Origin: Acidobacteriota bacterium
Lineage (GTDB): Bacteria > Acidobacteriota > UBA6911
NCBI GenBank assembly: GCA_012729555.1
Contig: JAAYCX010000098.1
Span: 1 to 36,043, forward strand
DNA: 36,043 nt
Direction of reading: 5' to 3'
Below, one piece after another: positions 14,998 to 22,018 of this stretch (positions within the stretch are counted from its first letter, which is position 1; every line of letters begins with the position of its first letter). Under the pieces are notes generated by a model. It did not search any database. It had not been told where the DNA came from and was given only the letters and a program-made list of their open reading frames with translations. The position numbers and the translations under genes are program-made.

Positions 14998-15036
14998 CAT
15001 ATGCATAAGTTTAAACTTTTATGCATATGACGTCAA
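14998..15036 (-). promoter_or_regulatory. vapBC promoter with nested palindromic operator
   Basis: Minus-strand promoter: TTGACG (15036-15031), 17-base spacer, TAAACT (15013-15008). A 32-base inverted repeat (14998-15029) with 11-base arms CATATGCATAA / TTATGCATATG covers the spacer, the -10 and the start region. Inside it AAGTTTAAACTT is itself a perfect palindrome. This is the expected geometry for VapBC autorepression. Confidence 0.75.
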
Positions 15037-15162
15037 CGGCCCGTCGCCCGGGCTGATCGGCACCCCTATTTGCCTTGCCAGCGCCGGCGGCCGGTCTTAC
15101 ACTGGCCGGGCCGACACCGAAATCGCGTGCATCGTCATCCAGGGGAATCTTCCGGAGGCATC

Positions 15163-16002
15163 ATGGACCTGAGCGGCAAAATCGCCATCGTCACCGGCGG
15201 CGGCACCGGGATCGGGGAAGCCGTCGCCCGCCGCTTCGTCGGGTGCGGGGCGCGGGTGTGCGTCACCGGCCGGCGCCGGGAGCCGCTCGAGGAGGTGGCA
15301 CGATCGCTGCCGCCCGGTACCGTGAAGACGTGCGCCGGGGACGTGTCCGAAGAAAAAGACGTGGAGCGGATGGTCGAGGCCGCCCTCTCCTTCGGCGGGG
15401 GGCTGCAGGTGCTGGTCAACAACGCCGCCCTGGACCAGGACCCCGCGGGGGTGGTGGACCTCGACCCGGCCGAGTGGCGGCGGATGCTCGAAGTCAACCT
15501 CACCGGCCCCTTCCTCATGATGAAGGCGTGCATCCCCCACATGATCCGCTCGGGGGGTGGCTCGGTGGTGAACGTCTCCTCGCTGGCGGGCCTGAGGAGC
15601 AACTCCGAGATGCCCGCCTACTGCGCGACCAAGGGGGGGCTCGTCAGCCTGACCCAGCAGGCGGCGCTCGACTACGGCCCCCGCAACGTGCGCTGCAACG
15701 TCATCTGCCCCGGGGCCACGCGCACGGCCATGTTCACCGAGAACATGGCCGCGTTCGCCCGGCAGCTCGGCACCGGCGTCGAGGACGTCTTCGCCCGCTT
15801 CCAGAAGGACGTCCCCCTCAACCGCGTGGCCTTCCCCGAAGAGATGGCCGGCATCTGCGCCTTTCTCGCGAGCGACGACGCCTCCTTCCTCACCGGGGCC
15901 GCCATCCCCGTGGACGGCGGGGCGGCCGTCGTCGACGTGTCGGGGGCGGTGATCAGCGACATCGTCCGCAGCCTGAAACGGTCCGGAGGCGCCCATGAGT
16001 GA
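15163..16002 (+). CDS. short-chain dehydrogenase/reductase (279 aa)
   Basis: Classical SDR: cofactor motif TGGGTGIG at 11-18, NNAA at 86-89, and the catalytic triad Ser140, Tyr153 and Lys157 (PAYCATK). The basic residues after strand 2 (TGRRRE) hint at NADP(H). The terminal stretch after DGGAAVVD is somewhat longer than usual. CGGAGG lies before the ATG. Its last eight bases overlap the start of the FAD oxidoreductase, so the two are coupled and probably act in sequence: one interconverts alcohol and ketone, the other introduces or removes a double bond. The substrate cannot be deduced; ring compounds are plausible. Confidence 0.92.
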   Translation: MDLSGKIAIVTGGGTGIGEAVARRFVGCGARVCVTGRRREPLEEVARSLPPGTVKTCAGDVSEEKDVERMVEAALSFGGGLQVLVNNAALDQDPAGVVDLDPAEWRRMLEVNLTGPFLMMKACIPHMIRSGGGSVVNVSSLAGLRSNSEMPAYCATKGGLVSLTQQAALDYGPRNVRCNVICPGATRTAMFTENMAAFARQLGTGVEDVFARFQKDVPLNRVAFPEEMAGICAFLASDDASFLTGAAIPVDGGAAVVDVSGAVISDIVRSLKRSGGAHE

Positions 16003-17440
16003 ACCGGAGACCGATGTCGTCGTCGTGGGTTCGGGGGCGGCGGGGCTCGCCGCGGCCATCGAGGCCGCAGTGGCGGGCGCGCGCGTGGCCCTGTTCGAAA
16101 AGCAGCCGTCCCTCGGGGGGACCTCCAATTTCTTCGAAGGGATCTTCGCCGTCGGCAGCGCCATGCAGAAGGAGCGCTACATCGCCTACTCCCGGGACCA
16201 GGCGTTCAGGAACTTCATGGAATACAACCACTGGCGCTCGGACGCGCGCCTGGTCCGGGCCCTCATCAACCGCTCCGCCGGGACCATCGACTGGCTCCGC
16301 GCGCTCGGGGTGGAGTTCCGGGACGTGACCATCAACATGCCCGACGCGCCCCGGACCTATCACGTGGTCGAAGGGCGGGGGCAGGCGGTGGTCCGCGCCC
16401 TGGCGCGCCGGGCGGAAGAGCTGGGGGTCACGGTCCACAAGAGCGCCCCGGTCGAGCGGGTGATTGCGGGGGAGAAGGGGCCCGCGGGGGTGGCGGTCGC
16501 TCTCGACGGCCGGCGGACCGAGATTGCCTGCCGGGCCGTGGTGATCGCGAGCGGCGGCTACGCCAACCACCCCGGGTGGATCCGCAAATACGCGGGCCTC
16601 GAGCTCGGCCAAACGGTGACGCCGATGGGGAACACGGGGAAGACGGGGGACGGCATCCGCATGGCGTGGGAGCTGGGGGCGGCCGAAGAGGGGATGGGGG
16701 TGCTCCACCTGATCCGGGTGGCCCCCTTCGGGCCGGAGTTCCCCTTCATGAACCCGGTCGAAGGGGCGGCCATCCAGCCGGTATTGTGGGTCGACCCCAT
16801 GGGGGAACGGTTCTGCGACGAGGGGATCGCCTATTACGACACCTCCCTGGGAAACGTCAACCGCCGCTACGGGCAGGGCTACACCTTCTGCCTCTTCGAC
16901 GACGCGATCAAGGAGCACTTCATCACCAAGGGGATCTTCCGGGGGATGGGGACGGTGGTCCCCCCCGGCTGCCGCCTCCTCGACCTCGAGCGGGAGCTCG
17001 GGCGCTTCCTCGCCCTCGGCTCCCCGGAGTTCTTCGCCGCCGATTCGGTCGAGGCGCTCGCCCTCAAAATGGAAGTGGACCCGCGGGTGCTCCGGGCCAC
17101 CGTCGAGCGCTACAACGGCTTCTGCGCCCGGGGCTACGACGAGGAATTCGCCAAGGACCCGGAGTATCTCCTCCCCCTTCGCGGCCCGCGCTATTACGCC
17201 GCCCGCGCCCGCACCTGCTTTCTGGGAACGCTGGGGGGGGTCAGGATCAACCACCGCACCGAGGCCGTCGACCCCTTCGGCCGCCCCGTCCCCGGCCTCT
17301 ACGTCGCGGGGCTCGACGCCGGCGGCCTGCACGCCGAGAGCTACAGCATGCGGGACACCTCCGGCATCGCCTCCGCCTTCGCCCTCATCTCCGGCCGCGT
17401 GGCGGGGGAGAACGCGGCGGAGTACGCGAGGGGACGTTGA
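15995..17440 (+). CDS. FAD-dependent oxidoreductase, fumarate reductase / ketosteroid dehydrogenase-like (481 aa)
   Basis: The N-terminal FAD site VVVVGSGAAGLAAAIEAA is followed by the acidic end of strand 2 (LFEKQPSLGGTS). The family signature continues with VVIASGGYANHP and the C-terminal LGGVRINHRTEAVD, then VPGLYVAGLDAGG. This is the FAD_binding_2 superfamily (soluble fumarate reductase, urocanate reductase, 3-ketosteroid delta1-dehydrogenase), which moves hydrogen across a C=C next to a carbonyl. No Tat signal, no heme or FMN domain, so it is a lone cytoplasmic flavoprotein. Eight-base overlap with the SDR gene. A possible terminator follows at 17539. The true substrate is unknown. Confidence 0.9.
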   Translation: MSEPETDVVVVGSGAAGLAAAIEAAVAGARVALFEKQPSLGGTSNFFEGIFAVGSAMQKERYIAYSRDQAFRNFMEYNHWRSDARLVRALINRSAGTIDWLRALGVEFRDVTINMPDAPRTYHVVEGRGQAVVRALARRAEELGVTVHKSAPVERVIAGEKGPAGVAVALDGRRTEIACRAVVIASGGYANHPGWIRKYAGLELGQTVTPMGNTGKTGDGIRMAWELGAAEEGMGVLHLIRVAPFGPEFPFMNPVEGAAIQPVLWVDPMGERFCDEGIAYYDTSLGNVNRRYGQGYTFCLFDDAIKEHFITKGIFRGMGTVVPPGCRLLDLERELGRFLALGSPEFFAADSVEALALKMEVDPRVLRATVERYNGFCARGYDEEFAKDPEYLLPLRGPRYYAARARTCFLGTLGGVRINHRTEAVDPFGRPVPGLYVAGLDAGGLHAESYSMRDTSGIASAFALISGRVAGENAAEYARGR

Positions 17441-17442
17441 GC

Positions 17443-17514
17443 GAAGGAACCACCCAAGCCGACCTGCTGGACGGCTACCCGAATCTTGCCGCCGCCGACA
17501 TCCAGGCAGCCCGA
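17443..17514 (+). pseudogene. C-terminal remnant of a DUF433 antitoxin
   Basis: Just after the flavoprotein stop, one frame reads EGTTQADLLDGYPNL followed by AAADIQAAR. This matches the C-terminal half of DUF433 proteins (pattern G-x-T/S-x3-(I/L)L-x2-(Y/F)P-x-L-x3-DI-x-AA), which are antitoxin-like winged-helix proteins paired with PIN toxins. No start codon, N-terminal half or toxin gene is present. It is probably the trace of a deleted TA module. Confidence 0.55.
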
Positions 17515-17538
17515 CTCCGCCATCCTGGACACAAGGAT

Positions 17539-17558
17539 CCCCGGGAAACGGGGTTTTT
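17539..17558 (+). terminator. possible intrinsic terminator after the SDR/FAD operon
   Basis: CCCCG (17539-17543), loop GGAAA, CGGGG (17549-17553), then five T. The stem is short but GC-only and the T-run is immediate. Confidence 0.45.
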
Positions 17559-17588
17559 CCGGGTAACGGGGCGCCAGGGCCCTCAGCA

Positions 17589-17636
17589 TTGACAAATCGG
17601 CATCGATCGGATTATTGTATTCCATAATAGATCGAT
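17589..17636 (+). promoter_or_regulatory. promoter and palindromic operator of the AbrB/VapC pair
   Basis: TTGACA (17589-17594) is followed after 18 bases by TATTGT (17613-17618). An inverted repeat 17602-17636 has outer arms ATCGATC/GATCGAT and inner arms ATTAT/ATAAT, overlapping the -10 and start. Autorepression by the antitoxin complex is expected. Confidence 0.6.
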
Positions 17637-17648
17637 GGAGTATCTGTC

Positions 17649-17855
17649 ATGCAATCGGTAACCGTTTCGCCCAAATTTCAAATCGTCATCCCAAAGACTA
17701 TCCGGAAAGCTTTGCAGCTCCGGCCCGGACAGAAATTGCGGATTGTCGAATACGCCGGACGCATCGAGCTTGTACCGGAGCGCGATATCAGCGAACTGCG
17801 CGGCTTCGTCAAGGGCATCGATACGGATTTCCGCAGGGAGGAGGACAGGGTATGA
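17649..17855 (+). CDS. AbrB/SpoVT-type (swapped-hairpin) antitoxin (68 aa)
   Basis: Residues 3-45 are a swapped-hairpin AbrB domain: SVTVSPKFQIVIPKTIRKAL then LRPGQKLRIVEYAGRIELVP. The C-terminal 20 residues are charged and would bind the toxin. It overlaps the VapC start by four bases (ATGA). The palindrome just upstream is the probable operator. Composition differs from the GC-rich genes on both sides, consistent with a mobile TA cassette. Confidence 0.9.
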   Translation: MQSVTVSPKFQIVIPKTIRKALQLRPGQKLRIVEYAGRIELVPERDISELRGFVKGIDTDFRREEDRV

Positions 17856-18226
17856 ACCTTGTCGATTCCTCCGGGTGGCTCGCGTACTTCGCCGATGAGC
17901 CCAACGCCCGGCACTTTTCCGCCCCCCTTGCCGATCCGGATGCGCTCGTCGTTCCGACGATCACCCTGTACGAAGTTTTCAAAGTCATTCTGCGGGAGGC
18001 CGGCGAGAATCAGGCCATTCAGGCGGTCGCGGCCATGCAGAAAGGAAGGACGGTCGATCTGAGCCCGCCGCTGGCCATCGCAGCGTCGCGGCTCAGCCTC
18101 CGGCACCAGATTCCCATGGCCGACAGCATCATCCTGGCTACGGCGCAGGCGTTTGATGCCCTCGTCTGGACCCAGGATTCCGACTTCAAGGACCTGCAAA
18201 AAGTGAAGTACTTCCCCAAAAAATAA
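17852..18226 (+). CDS. vapC: VapC-type PIN-domain toxin (124 aa)
   Basis: PIN-domain acidic residues are present at D5 (VDSSGW), E41 (LYEVFKVIL), D91 (PMADSIILATA) and D109/D111 (TQDSDF), so the Mg2+-dependent RNase site looks complete. It is translationally coupled to the AbrB-type antitoxin. It is only distantly similar to the VapC at 14419-14796, so the two modules were acquired separately. The coding region ends with the typical low-complexity lysine tail (VKYFPKK). Confidence 0.92.
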   Translation: MNLVDSSGWLAYFADEPNARHFSAPLADPDALVVPTITLYEVFKVILREAGENQAIQAVAAMQKGRTVDLSPPLAIAASRLSLRHQIPMADSIILATAQAFDALVWTQDSDFKDLQKVKYFPKK

Positions 18227-18323
18227 AGCGCTCTCCCGCGAAAAAGACTCCCGGAACGGACCCCGGATGTCACTCCCTCCCCTTATCCTGGTTCCGTAAC
18301 AGGACAAACCGGGAGGGGACAGC

Positions 18324-18590
18324 ATGAGCGAGAGCGACGACTTTTTCACCACCTGCGACTGGTGCGGCCGCGGGATCGCCTACGGCAGCGCCATGGTCAC
18401 CCTCAACCACAACATCGAACAGGTCGACCGCACCGGGGAGGCCCCGGACGGCGTCGTCACGGTGATCTCGAGCGAGTGCCTGCTCGAGCTGTGCGCCGAG
18501 TGCGGGAACCGGCTGGACACCGGGACGCTCAGGAACCTCCTGGTCGTCTCCGGCCCCCCCCTGGAGAAATCGGAGCGCTTTTTAATTTGA
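18324..18590 (+). CDS. small zinc-ribbon protein of unknown function (88 aa)
   Basis: Two knuckles, CDWC near residues 11-14 and CAEC near 57-60, plus Cys52, suggest one zinc site in a compact protein. GGGAGGGG precedes the ATG. The stop codon lies inside the -35 box of the MerR gene promoter, so the two genes are closely packed in one direction. No enzyme motif or signal peptide. I do not recognise a named family. Confidence 0.7.
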   Translation: MSESDDFFTTCDWCGRGIAYGSAMVTLNHNIEQVDRTGEAPDGVVTVISSECLLELCAECGNRLDTGTLRNLLVVSGPPLEKSERFLI

Positions 18591-18617
18591 CAGCGCTACG
18601 TTTCACTGTTATATTAA
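18582..18617 (+). promoter_or_regulatory. promoter and operator dyad of the MerR-type gene
   Basis: TTGACA (18587-18592), 17-base spacer, TATATT (18610-18615): a near-consensus sigma-70 promoter ten bases before the ATG at 18625. An inverted repeat with 10 of 12 matching bases (18582-18593 and 18606-18617) brackets exactly the -35 and -10, suggesting autoregulation by the downstream MerR-family protein. Confidence 0.7.
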
Positions 18618-18624
18618 GGGCACC

Positions 18625-19152
18625 ATGACCCAGGACATCTACGACCTCAAGGAGCTGTGCGCGGCATCGGGGGTGACCCCGCGGACGGTGCACTTCTACA
18701 TCCAGCAGGGGCTCCTCCCCCCGGCCGGTTCGGCCGGGCCGGGGCCCAAATACGGCCCGGGGCACGTGGCGAGGCTCAAACTGATCAAGCTGTTGCAGAA
18801 AGAGCACTTGCCCCTGGCCGAGATCCGCCGCCGGATCGAGCCGCTCGACGACGGGGAGGTCCTCGGCCTGCTCGGGGACCAGGAGCGGAAACCGGCCCCG
18901 GCCTCGGCCGTCGACTACGTCCGGAGCGTCCTCGGGAGCTCCCCTTCCCTGGCCCGGGACTCGTGCAGGATGATGGCCATGGAACCGGCCCAGCCCTACC
19001 CGTCCCGCCCCTCGGCGGAGCGCTCCCGCTGGGACCGGATCACCCTGGCGCCCGACGTCGAGCTGCACGTCCGGCGCCCGCTCGCGCGCAGTGACCAAAA
19101 AAAAATCGACACCCTGATCCAGCTCGCCAGGGACATCCTTACGGAGGAATGA
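18625..19152 (+). CDS. MerR-family transcriptional regulator (175 aa)
   Basis: The N-terminal winged helix is clear: YDLKELCAASGVTPRTVHFYIQQGLLPP, with the wing and second helix in YGPGHVARLKLIKLL and EIRRRI. The middle (about residues 90-140) is Pro/Ala-rich and has no effector-binding cysteine pattern. The C-terminus, LHVRRPLARSDQKKIDTLIQLARDIL, resembles HspR-like regulators in ending with a helical segment. It overlaps or abuts the VWA gene, and its own promoter contains a dyad. It probably represses itself and the VWA gene. The inducer is unknown. Confidence 0.87.
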   Translation: MTQDIYDLKELCAASGVTPRTVHFYIQQGLLPPAGSAGPGPKYGPGHVARLKLIKLLQKEHLPLAEIRRRIEPLDDGEVLGLLGDQERKPAPASAVDYVRSVLGSSPSLARDSCRMMAMEPAQPYPSRPSAERSRWDRITLAPDVELHVRRPLARSDQKKIDTLIQLARDILTEE

Positions 19153-19154
19153 CC

Positions 19155-20411
19155 ATGAACATCCGATCCGATCGCGCCCTCATCCGCACCGCGGGGGGGA
19201 GCCGCCGTTACGCCCTGGTGAAACTGACCGTCCCGGCCGCCCCACCCCGGGAGGGGCGCGTGCCCGCCAACATCTCCTTTGTCCTGGACCGCTCCGGCTC
19301 CATGCACGGGGACCGGAAATTCGAGCTGGTGCGGGAGGCGGTCGACCGGGCGCTCGGGCTCCTCCAGGAAGAGGACCGGTTCAGCGTGGTGGTGTACGAC
19401 GACCGGATCCACCTGTTGATGGAATCGACCCGCGCCTCGGCGGAAGCGAAACAGGCGGCGCGCAGGAAGCTGGCGAGAATCTCCCCCCGGGGCTCGACCG
19501 ACCTGGGGGGCGGGTGGCTGCGCGGGTGCGAACAGGCCGCCCTTTACGGCAACGACTCCGTCCCGGCCAAATGCCTCCTTCTGACCGACGGCCTGGCCAA
19601 CGTGGGGATCACCGACGGGGAGGAACTGGGGCGGCACGCCGCGGAACTGCGAAAGCGGGGGGTGCTGACCTCGACCTTCGGCGTCGGCGCCGATTTCGAC
19701 GAGGTGCTGCTCCAGAAGATGGCAAACGGCGGGGGGGGCCACTCCTATTACGTCCAGAAAGCGCTCCAGATCCCCGATTTCCTGGCGAGCGAACTGGGGG
19801 AAACCCTGGAAGTGGCGGCCCGCGGCGCCTCTTTGCGGCTCTCGCTCCCGCCCGAGGTGACCGCCGAGCCGCTCAACCCCTACGCCTACGAGCGTTCCGG
19901 AGACACGGTCGCGATCGATCTCGGCAACCTGGTCTCGGGCCAGGAGCTCTCCCTCGTCCTCGAGCTGCGCTTCCCCGCCGGGGCGGCCGGCGGGACTCTC
20001 TCGGTCGGGTTCGCCTTTGCCGACCGCGAAGGCGCCCTCGACTTCCCCCCGGCCACCCTCGACTGGACCTTCGCCGACCACGCCGCCAACGACCGCCAGG
20101 CGAGAGACCGCGCGGTGGACGCCGCCGTCGCCGAAATCTTCGCCGCGAGGGCGCGCGAAAAGGCCCTGGAGCAGAACCGGCGCGGCGATTACGACGCCGC
20201 CCGCCTGACGCTCGAGCAGACCGCCGCCCGGATCCGCAGATATGCCGGGGACGACAAAATCCTCAACGGCATCGCCCTGAGGGTTTCGGAGGCCGTCCGG
20301 GAATACGGGGAGGCGATGTCGAGCGATCGGATGAAGGGGTGCTTCTACCAGGTCCAGTATTCGATGCGCGACCGCGACACCCACGGGAAATCGAAAAGGT
20401 CGGCGAAGTAG
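19155..20411 (+). CDS. von Willebrand factor A domain protein (418 aa)
   Basis: A VIT/VWA-like protein. The MIDAS metal site is intact: DRSGS (about residues 46-50), Thr in GSTDLGGG near 116, and LLTDGLAN near 143. After the VWA domain (to about 215) comes a beta-rich region (LRLSLPPEVTAEPL...) and a helical C-terminus with AREKALEQNRRGDYDAARLTLEQ, TPR-like. No signal peptide or membrane span, so cytoplasmic. GGAGG is seven bases before the ATG at 19155; an ATG at 19149 overlaps the MerR stop but leaves only one base of spacing. Co-transcribed with the MerR regulator. Family members scaffold metal-dependent complexes; the partner is unknown. Confidence 0.88.
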   Translation: MNIRSDRALIRTAGGSRRYALVKLTVPAAPPREGRVPANISFVLDRSGSMHGDRKFELVREAVDRALGLLQEEDRFSVVVYDDRIHLLMESTRASAEAKQAARRKLARISPRGSTDLGGGWLRGCEQAALYGNDSVPAKCLLLTDGLANVGITDGEELGRHAAELRKRGVLTSTFGVGADFDEVLLQKMANGGGGHSYYVQKALQIPDFLASELGETLEVAARGASLRLSLPPEVTAEPLNPYAYERSGDTVAIDLGNLVSGQELSLVLELRFPAGAAGGTLSVGFAFADREGALDFPPATLDWTFADHAANDRQARDRAVDAAVAEIFAARAREKALEQNRRGDYDAARLTLEQTAARIRRYAGDDKILNGIALRVSEAVREYGEAMSSDRMKGCFYQVQYSMRDRDTHGKSKRSAK

Positions 20412-20450
20412 GCGCCAGCGTCCCCTCAACCGGAGATCCCCTGGAGCCCG

Positions 20451-20675
20451 TCAGGCGGCTCCGGGAGATCGAGGGTCGAAGCCATAGTATCGGATACCCG
20501 CTTCGCGGGCGGCTCGCACCAGTTCGAGCGCGGCGTCATGCCGCCTCAGGCGCTGGGCAGGAGTCAGCGTCAGCAAAAATTCCAGTTGACCGACATCGAT
20601 CCCGTACTCGACGGCCTCCCGATAGGCCTTCATCGATGAAATTTCGGAAAATTCTCCTTCATGCGACGCCGGCAT
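20451..20675 (-). CDS. conserved small protein, orphan TA-like component (about 74 aa)
   Basis: The chain includes MKAYREAVEYGIDVGQLEFL and ALELVRAAREAG, ending IRYYGFDPRSPG. The pattern is of a conserved family of small proteins often found next to predicted nucleotidyltransferases in TA-like pairs; here no partner is adjacent. The start is uncertain: the ATG at 20675 has GGAG six bases upstream and is preferred; ATGs at 20633 and 20702 are alternatives. It converges on the VWA gene and diverges from the pRiA4b ORF-3 gene. Alone, it may be a leftover. Confidence 0.6.
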   Translation of the reverse strand: MPASHEGEFSEISSMKAYREAVEYGIDVGQLEFLLTLTPAQRLRRHDAALELVRAAREAGIRYYGFDPRSPGAA

Positions 20676-20827
20676 ATTGAACTCCGGGTTTCCGCCTTCC
20701 ATTATGACATAACCGGCACGATCCCGCACCAATCGGCCCGGTGCAGGGCGATATCGGCACTGTGGGTCGCGCCGGGCCCCTTTTGCATTATCGAGACCAG
20801 GCAGTACAGGATGACCGGAGGCAACCT

Positions 20828-21382
20828 ATGGAGAAAAAAGTCTTTCAACTCAAGGTGACGCTTTGCCGCACGAAACCCCCCATCTGGAGGCGGCTGGAGG
20901 TCCCGGCCGACACGACCCTCGGCCGGCTGCACGATGTGGTGCAGTTCGCCATGGGCTGGTTCGACTGCCACCTGCACCAGTTCGTGGCGAAGGGGGTATG
21001 CTACGGGGTGCCCGATCCGGAGTTCGGCCCGGAAATGGAGGACGAAAACAAGGTCCGCCTCGACCAGGTCCTGCGCAAACCCAAGGACAAGTTAACCTAC
21101 GAGTATGATTTCGGGGACAGCTGGTATCACGACATCGTGCTGGAAAAGGCGCTGCCCGGCTCCAACGGGAAAAGGTACCCAGTGGTGACCGGCGGCCGGG
21201 GCGCCTGCCCGCCCGAGGACTGCGGGGGGGTCGGGGGCTTCTACCGTCTGCTGGAGATCCTCGGCGACGCCTCACATCCCGAGTACAAATGGATGCGGGA
21301 ATGGTCCGGCGGCGATTATGACCCGAAGGCGTTCGACCTCGAGGCGGTCAATCGGGCGTTCCAGGGAAGGAAGAAGCGGTAA
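20828..21382 (+). CDS. plasmid pRiA4b ORF-3 family protein (184 aa)
   Basis: The family signatures are present: KPPIWRRLEVPADTTLGRLH, FAMGWFDCHLHQF, YEYDFGDSWYHDIVLE and GGRGACPPEDCGGVGG. The function of the family is not established; members are common on plasmids and genomic islands and near transposons. GGAGG lies six bases before the ATG. It is a diverged paralogue of the gene at 25078-25698; the two bracket the RhuM operon and the PEP-CTERM gene. Cys in the CPPEDC motif could bind metal. Full-length by comparison with its paralogue. Confidence 0.9.
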   Translation: MEKKVFQLKVTLCRTKPPIWRRLEVPADTTLGRLHDVVQFAMGWFDCHLHQFVAKGVCYGVPDPEFGPEMEDENKVRLDQVLRKPKDKLTYEYDFGDSWYHDIVLEKALPGSNGKRYPVVTGGRGACPPEDCGGVGGFYRLLEILGDASHPEYKWMREWSGGDYDPKAFDLEAVNRAFQGRKKR

Positions 21383-21436
21383 AAAAGCGGCGCCCCCGGT
21401 TCCCGCACGGCGTGCGTGGCCGATCGCGGGATCGGG

Positions 21437-21491
21437 TCCCATTTGCGTTATCCCGGCAGGTTCCCATTACGCTGACATTACCGCTGTCAGC
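21437..21491. repeat. REP-like element at a convergent junction
   Basis: Two copies of TCCCATT (in GGTCCCATTTGCGTTA and GGTTCCCATTACGCTGA) are followed by a perfect hairpin, GCTGACA (21471-21477), 7-base loop, TGTCAGC (21485-21491). The hairpin overlaps the stop of the minus-strand gene ending at 21487. No T-run. Confidence 0.6.
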
Positions 21492-21984
21492 TCCGAGGAT
21501 CCTCTTCCGGCTCGCGCATTTCTATCGGATGCATGGATTCGAGATCGTTGTCGGGAACAAACACGATTCTCATTCCCCAACCGGCATGGGTGGTCAGCAG
21601 CCGGCCAAAATCCTTCAAAGATAACTCCCGGTCATCAATCCAGATGATCGCTTCACCATCAGGCCCTCCGTCTTCGATGACGCAACGAAGAACATCGCCT
21701 CTTGGAACCCATTGATCCCCGGCCGCGAAGTATCGGATCTGTGGTTTTCCGGCCGGAATTTCGACCGGTCTGTGCACGTAATTTCTCGACATTTCCTCCA
21801 TGGCGCGAACGCTCCGGTTGAATGCGATGAGAATCTGCCTGTCCGTCATGGTCTGCACTTTGAGGCCGAGCTTGAGATTCACGCCCGAAATTCCCGGTTC
21901 TCGAAATTCAATATTGGCGTACTCCCCTTCTCTTGAAATAATGACCTCATCCAGGCGTGCAGTTCGTGGCTTTCTGATCCGCAT
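21487..21984 (-). CDS. conserved hypothetical protein downstream of rhuM (165 aa)
   Basis: GGAGGGAG lies four bases before the ATG at 21984. The frame extends further upstream through the rhuM 3' end, but that is overlap. The sequence has IIWIDDRELSLKDFGRLL and WGMRIVFVPDNDLE near the C-terminus and SREGEYANIEFREPGISGVN near residue 20; I do not recognise a named domain. It starts 34 bases after the rhuM stop on the same strand, so the two and the small gene at 23095 form one operon. Its acidic end (EMREPEEDPRS) is unstructured. A role with RhuM is inferred from position only. Confidence 0.72.
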   Translation of the reverse strand: MRIRKPRTARLDEVIISREGEYANIEFREPGISGVNLKLGLKVQTMTDRQILIAFNRSVRAMEEMSRNYVHRPVEIPAGKPQIRYFAAGDQWVPRGDVLRCVIEDGGPDGEAIIWIDDRELSLKDFGRLLTTHAGWGMRIVFVPDNDLESMHPIEMREPEEDPRS

Positions 21985-22018
21985 TGGCTCCCTCCGGCAT
22001 GGTTGTTCCCGGATTTCT

